This document shows positions 58,380 to 64,000 of a stretch of 64,000 nt of DNA, one piece after another. The notes under the pieces are model-generated. The model did not search any database. It worked only from the letters and a program-made list of their open reading frames with translations, and had not been told where the DNA came from. The DNA comes from Cyanobacteriota bacterium (GTDB lineage: Bacteria; Cyanobacteriota; Cyanobacteriia; PCC-6307; Cyanobiaceae): positions 1 through 64,000 of the forward strand of contig JAPLIC010000072.1 of assembly GCA_026389315.1 (NCBI GenBank), given 5' to 3'. The position numbers were made by a program, and so were the translations under genes. The stretch's first letter is position 1; every line of letters begins with the position of its first letter.

Positions 58380-59258
58380 ATGGTTCACCGCGTACCCTCC
58401 CTCAGTCACCGCTGGGCCCGTCTGATTGCCTGCGCCTTGGCGCTGCCCCTGGCCGGCTCTCTGCAGCCGGCCCAGGCGGCAACATTGTTGTCTTTCCTCA
58501 GCAGCCCCTACAGCTTCGTGGGTGGCGGAGAAACGGTCTCCGCGGGTCCAGACAACGGCTTCAACATCGGTGTCCAGGGAGATCCATTCACAATGCTTCG
58601 CTTCAGCGTCGCCGAACCCTGGACGCCTGAGGGATTGAGTCGCTATTGGGACCTTGAACTGGCAGCTCCCCAGGGCGCCAGTCTTGCCGTGGGCTCCTAC
58701 GCCAACGCAACCCGGTGGCCCTTTCAGGAAACAACGGCTCCAGGCCTCACCTTCAGTGGCAACCATCGCGGCAACAACAGATTAACGGGGTCATTCAATA
58801 TTTTGGAATCCAACGTTGCTGACGACGGCACCTTCTCCTTCGCCGTGGACTTTTTACAATACGACGAAGAAAGTACCAATGCCTGGATCAAAGGAGCGAT
58901 TCGATACAACTCAGACGTGCCTGTCAACTTGACTCCCGACCCCACCATCGAAGACTCAGGCATCGGGGAACCATGGCCAGATGGCAGTACTAACGATCCG
59001 GCAATTTCAATTCTCCCCTATCCAATTGACGACCAAGACTTTCCTGTTTATTGGTATTTTGGCAGTTCGGGCTCCTCAATGGACGTCAACCAAACCCCAA
59101 TCACTTTTGAAACCATGGGTTCCAACCCAATCTCCGCCCCCGGGCCGCTTCCCATCGCAGGCACCCTCGCGGGCTGGCACAGCGCTCGCCGCTTGCGCCG
59201 CCGCCGCCGGGAGAGCAGCCAAAGGGTTGCCAAGCCTGGCCTTTCCTCCCAACTCTGA
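58380..59258 (+). CDS. exported protein with a PEP-CTERM-like sorting tail
   Basis: This 292-residue protein begins with a signal peptide (VHRVPSLSHRWARLIACALA, cleavage near AQAA). A beta-rich domain (FVGGGETVSAGPDNGFNIGV; GTFSFAVDFLQYDEESTNAW) leads to a C-terminus of SAPGPLPIAGTLAGWHSARR then LRRRRRESSQ. The order proline-rich motif (A-P-G-P-L-P), short hydrophobic stretch and basic cluster is the cyanobacterial variant of PEP-CTERM exosortase signals. The hydrophobic part is unusually short and interrupted by His/Ser. About 15 residues follow the Arg cluster, so it may be decayed. Confidence 0.7.
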   Translation: MVHRVPSLSHRWARLIACALALPLAGSLQPAQAATLLSFLSSPYSFVGGGETVSAGPDNGFNIGVQGDPFTMLRFSVAEPWTPEGLSRYWDLELAAPQGASLAVGSYANATRWPFQETTAPGLTFSGNHRGNNRLTGSFNILESNVADDGTFSFAVDFLQYDEESTNAWIKGAIRYNSDVPVNLTPDPTIEDSGIGEPWPDGSTNDPAISILPYPIDDQDFPVYWYFGSSGSSMDVNQTPITFETMGSNPISAPGPLPIAGTLAGWHSARRLRRRRRESSQRVAKPGLSSQL

Positions 59259-59364
59259 GGGATCAGATTCCATCTGCGGATGGGCCCTGTTCAGAATCTG
59301 CGGGTCTAAATTTCGACACTAAAGTTGTGGCTTGGGATCAGGCGCCTCGGAACCCACCCCTGCC

Positions 59365-61002
59365 ATGACGGCCGACCTGGCCCGCGAAATCCTGCAACGC
59401 TGCGGCGAGCACCTGCTGATGGTGGCCTTGGCGGTGGCCATCGCCCTGCTGATCGCCCTGCCCCTGGGGGTGTTGATCCAGGGGCGGCCCCGGCTGGCCC
59501 AGCTCGTGCTGGGGCTCGCCAATGCCGTGCAGACCATCCCCAGCCTGGCGATTTTTGGCCTGCTGCTCACGGTGCCCGTGTTGGGGGGCATCGGCCCCAC
59601 CCCGGCGGTGGTGGCCCTCGTCCTCTATGCCCTGCTGCCCCTGCTGCGGGGCCTGGTCACCGGCCTGAGCCAGGTGCCGTCGGGGCTCAAGGAGGCGGGC
59701 CGGGCCCTGGGCCTCAGCCGCGGCCAGGTGATGCGCCATGTGGAATTCCCCCTGGCGCTGCCCAGCCTGATGGCGGGCCTGCGGGTGGCCACGGTGATCT
59801 CGGTGGGGGTGGCCACGATCGGCGCGGCCATTGGCGCCGGTGGGCTGGGGGTGTTCATCTTCCGGGGCATCGCCACGGTGAACAACAGCTTGCTACTGGC
59901 CGGCGCCCTGCCGGCGGCGGCGATCGCCCTGGTGGCCGATGGCGCCCTCGGCGCCCTGGAAACCCGCCTCTCTCGGCGCGTCGCCAAGGGCGGCAGCCAA
60001 GGCGGCGGGCCTGGCGGCAGGCCTGACGGCCGGCGGCCGGCCTGGCGGCGGCGGCGCTGGCGCCAGCTGCTGGCGGGGGCCCTGCTGGTGGCGTCCTTGC
60101 TGGCCATCCCCGTCGCCTGGCGCTGGCTGGCCCCTGCGGGTTCGCCGCCCGCCGGCGGCAAAGCCGCGGACGGTGAAACGGTGGTTGTGGGCGCCAAGGG
60201 CTACACCGAGCAGCTGCTGCTGGGGGAACTTCTGGCCCAGGAGATTGAGGCGAACACGTCCCTGCGGGTAAAACGGGAGTTCAGCCTGGGCAGCACCTTT
60301 TTGCTCCACGAGGCCGTGCGCCAGGGGCGCATCGATGGCTACGTGGAGTACACGGGTACGGCCTGGACGGCAATCCTGCGCCAGCCGCCCTTGCCGCCCG
60401 AGCGGCGGGCGGCGGTGTGGCAGCGGGCGCGTCAGCTCTACGACGACCGTTATGGCCTGCGCATGTTCCCCTCCCTGGGGTTCGAAAACAGCTTCGCGAT
60501 CCTCATCCGCCAAGCCGATGGGCAGCGGCTGGGCCTGCGCACAATCAGCGATGCGGTGAAACCCGCCCGCCAATGGCGCGCGGCCTTTGGCTACGAATTT
60601 CTCAATCGCGAGGATGGCTTCCCGGGGCTGGCGGAGCGCTACGGACTGCGCTTCGCCGCCCCGCCCAGCGCCATGGATCTGGGCCTCACCTACCGGGCCC
60701 TGGCGGACGGGCGGGTTGATCTGATCGCTGGCGACAGCACCAATGGGCTGATTTCCGCCTTGAAGCTGCAAAAGCTGGACGACGACCGCGCCTATTTCCC
60801 CCCCTACGACGCCGTGCCGGTGTTCAACGCAGCCAGCTTGCGGCGCCACCCGCAGCTGGTGCCGGTGCTGGAGCGATTGAGCGGGCGCTTCTCAGCCACC
60901 ACCATGCAAAAGCTCAACGCGGCTGTCGATCTGCAGGGGCAAACGCCGGAGCTGGTGGTGCGCCGCTGGCGGCGCGAATCCGCTGCCGGGCGAGCGGGTT
61001 AA
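59365..61002 (+). CDS. glycine betaine/choline-type ABC permease fused to substrate-binding protein
   Basis: This 545-residue fusion has an N-terminal ProW/OpuCB-type permease of several membrane helices (MVALAVAIALLIALPLGVLI; QTIPSLAIFGLLLTVPVLGG; GLRVATVISVGVATIGAAIG). After an Arg/Gly-rich linker and one more hydrophobic segment (LLAGALLVASLLAIPVAWRW) comes an OpuCC-like binding domain. That domain contains VVVGAKGYTEQLLLGELLAQ, GRIDGYVEYTGTAW, DLGLTYRALADGRVDLIAGD and YDAVPVFNAASLR. The ATG at 59365 is preferred; the frame is open to 59332. The partner ATPase (ProV/OpuCA) is not encoded nearby. Confidence 0.9.
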   Translation: MTADLAREILQRCGEHLLMVALAVAIALLIALPLGVLIQGRPRLAQLVLGLANAVQTIPSLAIFGLLLTVPVLGGIGPTPAVVALVLYALLPLLRGLVTGLSQVPSGLKEAGRALGLSRGQVMRHVEFPLALPSLMAGLRVATVISVGVATIGAAIGAGGLGVFIFRGIATVNNSLLLAGALPAAAIALVADGALGALETRLSRRVAKGGSQGGGPGGRPDGRRPAWRRRRWRQLLAGALLVASLLAIPVAWRWLAPAGSPPAGGKAADGETVVVGAKGYTEQLLLGELLAQEIEANTSLRVKREFSLGSTFLLHEAVRQGRIDGYVEYTGTAWTAILRQPPLPPERRAAVWQRARQLYDDRYGLRMFPSLGFENSFAILIRQADGQRLGLRTISDAVKPARQWRAAFGYEFLNREDGFPGLAERYGLRFAAPPSAMDLGLTYRALADGRVDLIAGDSTNGLISALKLQKLDDDRAYFPPYDAVPVFNAASLRRHPQLVPVLERLSGRFSATTMQKLNAAVDLQGQTPELVVRRWRRESAAGRAG

Positions 61003-61099
61003 GCCGGAGGCAATCCCGCGCGGCTCAACCGGAGGCTGCGCTATCCATCCAGCGGCGCAACCCCCTTAGATTTCACCCCTCTTCAGCTATACGAGGACC

Positions 61100-62332
61100 A
61101 TGGGAGAACGACCGCAAGCCCTGGCCCGCAAAGCGATCGCTGGCGCCTCAGCCCTCGCCGCCCTGCCCCTGCTGCTGGGCCTGCCAGCGCCTGCCGCCCC
61201 CGCCAAACCAGCGGCGGCGGTCCAGCCTGCCGCTTCGGCCAAACCCACCCTCAAGGCAATCCCGATCCCCACCTACCAGATGGAGGCGATAACCCACACC
61301 GGTCTGGATATCAAGCCGATGGGGGGCGCCAACATGATGCGCATGATGCTCGGGGGCGCACCCGCCATCGGAACCACCACCAACCGCACCCTGGAGCTGC
61401 GGCTGGAATCGCCCCGAGTGGTGGCCAACCCCACGGCGGAGCACCGCATCCCGGCGGGGCTGGGCATGGGAGCGGCCCTGCCCCTCAAAACCCTCACCCT
61501 GGAGAAAGGGGAGCCCCCCAACTTCAAGGAGATGGAGCTGGTGGAGGGCGATGGGCGGCTGCTGCTGTTCCGCGGCTGCGCCGAGAGCGCCGGGGCGGAC
61601 CAACCGGAGATCGTTTCGCTGCGGGGGTGGACGGAGGAGCAAAAGCGCCAGGCGCAGGCGGCGATCCAGGCGCTGGGGGCCCTGCCTTGGACGGTGGATG
61701 GATCCGGCACCAGCGGCAGCTGGCCCAACAGCGATCAGGCACCGCCGGTGCCGGCGCAGGGGTCACTGGTGGGCAGCCATGGGGTGGTGAGCACCTTCGC
61801 GCCGGAGATTCGCTTCCAGGTGGAAGCCAGCCACGATTTCCTGGCACCGCTGACCTTGACGACCGCCGCGGCGGGCGGGGCTCGGCGCCTGAGCTGGCAG
61901 GCGGTGCCCACAGCCCTGGGCTACCAGGCCACGGCCACAGGCGCGGGCCAGCGGGAGGGCGACATGGTGATGTGGACTTCCAGCGAAGCGCCCCGCAACG
62001 ACAGTTGGGTGCCCAGCGACCTGCGGGCGGCGGACGCGGCGCGACTGGTGCAACGCCAGGTGCTGCTGCCTCCGGAGCGCACCAGCTGTGCGATCAGCGC
62101 CCAGGCGATGGCGGCCATGCGCGGCGCGATGGTGACGGTGACGGCCTATGGCGACACGCTCAAGCTCAGCGGCCCGCAGGGCGCCCCGGCCTGGCAACTC
62201 AGCCTGGAGCGCCGCTCCAGCACCACCAGGCCCGTGGGCGAAGGGATGGAGGGGCTTGATGGGGCTGGCGCGGCCGGCAGCACGCCCGAGCAACCCAAGC
62301 AGCGCGGCTTCAATCCCTTACGGCTGTTTTGA
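61100..62332 (+). CDS. secreted protein of unknown function
   Basis: This 410-residue protein has a signal peptide (LAALPLLLGLPAPAAPAKPA, cleavage around AAPA) and an Ala/Pro-rich linker. The long periplasmic part contains IPIPTYQMEAITHTGLDIKP, MGGANMMRMMLGGAPAIGTT, LRLESPRVVANPTAEHRIPA, SRRLSWQAVPTALGYQATAT-type sequence and WTSSEAPRNDSWVPSD. It ends with the basic RGFNPLRLF. No metal or nucleotide motif is evident and I do not recognise a family. It lies 97 bases after the transporter in the same direction; a joint transcript is possible. Confidence 0.6.
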   Translation: MGERPQALARKAIAGASALAALPLLLGLPAPAAPAKPAAAVQPAASAKPTLKAIPIPTYQMEAITHTGLDIKPMGGANMMRMMLGGAPAIGTTTNRTLELRLESPRVVANPTAEHRIPAGLGMGAALPLKTLTLEKGEPPNFKEMELVEGDGRLLLFRGCAESAGADQPEIVSLRGWTEEQKRQAQAAIQALGALPWTVDGSGTSGSWPNSDQAPPVPAQGSLVGSHGVVSTFAPEIRFQVEASHDFLAPLTLTTAAAGGARRLSWQAVPTALGYQATATGAGQREGDMVMWTSSEAPRNDSWVPSDLRAADAARLVQRQVLLPPERTSCAISAQAMAAMRGAMVTVTAYGDTLKLSGPQGAPAWQLSLERRSSTTRPVGEGMEGLDGAGAAGSTPEQPKQRGFNPLRLF

Positions 62333-62518
62333 GGAGCCTCCTCAATCCCATCTCCCCCTCACCGAGATAGCCGCTGATCCTGGCGCGGTCGCCGGATTTG
62401 GCATGGGAGCGGTGGATTGTCCAGGCGCAGTAGACATTGACCAGCCGCAGCAGACGAGGTTGATGCTGGTGGCTCATTTTCCAGCAACAGGACCGCCCAT
62501 TAGGGGGTATTGCTGAGA

Positions 62519-63193
62519 TCAGCCCCGGCTATCGCCCCGCACCGCCACATAAGCCGGAGTTAGGGCCGAGCTGGCCTGATCGTCGTTGCCAATGCTGGCA
62601 GGCTCTTGGAGCAGTTCGTTCACAATGGCGCCATCAAAGGAGAATCTGCCGGGACCGAGCAACAGCAGGGCGAGGCTGCCTCCTAAATACAGCGCCACCA
62701 GTTCGAGAACGTAGATGTTGAGGCCGGCCGTGGAGATGTGCTGGTAGGCCGCTACGGCCATCGTGCCGGTTATCGCCAGGGCCCCCAGCGGCGTGAGCAA
62801 GCCGAGGATCAGCAGCCAGCTGCCGATCAATTCGGAGAATCCGGCGGCGTAGGCGAAGAACAGGGGGAAGGGCAGATGCAGCGACGCCACATAGGTGTTA
62901 GCGAACTGCTGGGGATCGGCCAGCTTTTCCTGGCCGTGGTGGATCATCAACACCCCGATGGTGAGGCGCAGCAGCAACAAAGCCGTGTTGGCCAGGGGGC
63001 CATTGGGCAGGAAGTAGGCCGCTGCCTGACGGCGCAGCGCAGCCTGCAGGCTGTCCGTGCCCCCCAACCAGAAGCTGGGAGTATCAGCGACGACCCCCTT
63101 GGGCTGGGAGGAGCGGCTCAGCAGCACGAACCAAAGGGCGATGCAGGCGGCGAGGAAGCCGGCGAACAGTTCGAGCAGCAAGGGAGTGGACAT
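62519..63193 (-). CDS. DoxX-family membrane protein
   Basis: This 224-residue protein starts at ATG 63193 (MSTPLLLELFAGFLAACIAL), with that leading hydrophobic helix not typical of DoxX. The DoxX core reads LLLRLTIGVLMIHHGQEKLA, DPQQFANTYVASLHLPFPLF, FAYAAGFSELIGSWLLILGL, LTPLGALAITGTMAVAAYQH, and ends with a helix (YVLELVALYLGGSLALLLLG). Family members have roles in redox or membrane homeostasis that are only loosely defined. The frame is open to 63238; an internal ATG is preferred for its hydrophobic start. Confidence 0.85.
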   Translation of the reverse strand: MSTPLLLELFAGFLAACIALWFVLLSRSSQPKGVVADTPSFWLGGTDSLQAALRRQAAAYFLPNGPLANTALLLLRLTIGVLMIHHGQEKLADPQQFANTYVASLHLPFPLFFAYAAGFSELIGSWLLILGLLTPLGALAITGTMAVAAYQHISTAGLNIYVLELVALYLGGSLALLLLGPGRFSFDGAIVNELLQEPASIGNDDQASSALTPAYVAVRGDSRG

Positions 63194-63283
63194 GGAAGGG
63201 GGACTGGCGACTGGTGTCTGATGTGACCAGTCTGCCAATCCGAGTTAAGAAACGTGAAGTGCTCTCAGAATCGGGACCAGCCC

Positions 63284-64000
63284 TCAGTTGCCCGTAGCCA
63301 CCGACGGCCGCAGGTGCTGCAGGCCGCTGAGGAACATCGGGATGAACTGCTCCACCAGCTTCTCGGGCTTGTCCTGCAGCACCCGCTGCACCGCCAAGAA
63401 GCGCGATTTCTGCAGATCCGGCGCCAGCAGAGCCTGGGGCAGACGCTCCATCAGATAGGCGGGCCGATCCCAGACCGGCAGGGTATTGGTGATCTCCACC
63501 AGGTTCGCCACCCGCCGCAGTTCGGCGCCGGCGGTGATGTCCATGCCGGCCTCGAAGGCCGCGTGCTCGATCATCGAATACTTGCGTTTGGCGTCGTTGA
63601 CGCGGGCGCGATGCTCCGGGCTGCGGGCGGCGATCTTGCCAAGCCAACGGCTGCCCCAGCTCACATGGCCCGCCTCCTCCGGCAGGATTTTTTCCAGGGT
63701 CTCGCGAATGCGGCTGTTCTCCTCCGTGGCGGGAGCGTGGCGCAGGGCATGGATATGGGCCGAGAAGGCCTGGCAGCCGCGCTTCTCGGTGGCGTTGATT
63801 GAGGCGAGCACCGCGATCAGTCCGTCCTCCTGCTGGATCTCGCCACCGCTCTTGTCGAACAGGCGGTTGAGCTCGTCGATGTAGGAGCCGGTGGGGGGAT
63901 TGCCGATCTCCTCGCCCAGGTCGCACAGCAGGTCGGTGAGCCACGCGGCGTGACGGGCCTCGTCGCTGATGTGGTGGGAGAGCTCGCGGCAGAGGTCGCG
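63284..64000 (-). CDS. ferritin-like di-iron protein, cut by the right edge
   Basis: About 238 residues lie in the window and the N-terminus is beyond the right edge. The visible sequence carries ferritin-like helices with iron-binding motifs (HHISDEARHAAWLTDLLCDL; EEAGHVSWGSRWLGKIAARS) and the segment GSYIDELNRLFDKSGGEIQQ with LIAVLASINATEKRGCQAFS. These proteins bind a di-iron centre within a four-helix bundle and resemble hydroxylases or ferritin-type oxidases; the substrate is unknown. The C-terminus (RVLQDKPEKLVEQFIPMFLS) is intact. Confidence 0.8.
   Translation of the reverse strand, partial: RDLCRELSHHISDEARHAAWLTDLLCDLGEEIGNPPTGSYIDELNRLFDKSGGEIQQEDGLIAVLASINATEKRGCQAFSAHIHALRHAPATEENSRIRETLEKILPEEAGHVSWGSRWLGKIAARSPEHRARVNDAKRKYSMIEHAAFEAGMDITAGAELRRVANLVEITNTLPVWDRPAYLMERLPQALLAPDLQKSRFLAVQRVLQDKPEKLVEQFIPMFLSGLQHLRPSVATGN

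Overview
The window is chromosomal DNA of a GC-rich picocyanobacterium, most likely Cyanobium/Synechococcus-like. The evidence is a set of oxygenic-phototroph genes: psbY, a PsbP/CyanoP lipoprotein, the carotenoid isomerase crtH, ycf54 (chlorophyll cyclase subunit), a DUF6761 protein and a CGFS glutaredoxin next to bolA. It also has recBCD, which picocyanobacteria carry, and densely packed genes with frequent ATGA start/stop overlaps. The species is inferred; there is no rRNA in the window.

Layout. 1-4400 is a decayed toxin-antitoxin zone: a parD remnant fused to a GMC oxidoreductase fragment, an orphan hicB, an AbrB-type remnant, an intact Phd/VapC pair and a PIN-domain remnant, interrupted by ppk2 and a TerB-like gene. 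4500-9500 holds a NodB-type deacetylase, a small membrane protein, tRNA-Lys(UUU), a gamma carbonic anhydrase, psbY overlapping trmFO, and a secreted SH3-like protein with a clear terminator. 9900-11700 carries two DUF2382 (YsnF/AvaK-type) genes separated by a perfectly duplicated hairpin. 11750-20500 is core: crtH, small conserved genes, a response regulator without the phosphoacceptor aspartate, grxD-bolA, plsC, pdxJ-ycf54 and a metallophosphatase. 20523-29895 is a tightly overlapped recC-recB-recD operon.

29900-35000 is an accessory island that looks more AT-rich. It has two decayed relBE-like modules, three hypothetical proteins, palindromic repeats, an excisionase-type HTH protein and a GNAT gene frameshifted at an A8 run. 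35041-46000 returns to core genes: a cupin mannose-6-phosphate isomerase, a DEAD-box RNA helicase, a glycine-rich RRM protein, an ABC exporter, an LCP protein, an FAD oxidoreductase next to psbP, recR-lipA and a bestrophin-like protein. 46300-64000 is mixed: a membrane protein, a DUF1254 protein, an Rpn/DUF4351-type protein, an arylsulfatase divergent from an AraC regulator with a fumarylacetoacetase-family hydrolase, a 1028-residue patatin-like lipase, a zinc-finger/membrane-protein pair, a protein with a PEP-CTERM-like tail, a choline/betaine permease-binding protein fusion, a secreted unknown, DoxX and a ferritin-like protein cut by the right edge.

Functional groups: DNA repair (recBCD, recR), RNA metabolism (DEAD helicase, RRM protein, trmFO, tRNA-Lys), photosynthesis and pigments (psbY, psbP, crtH, ycf54), cofactors (pdxJ, lipA, grxD/bolA), stress and osmotic response (ppk2, DUF2382 pair, betaine transporter). 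I did not find a convincing new multi-gene system. The best leads are the patatin-like protein, the pseudo-receiver regulator, the sulfatase/AraC locus, and the accessory island with its palindromic repeats.
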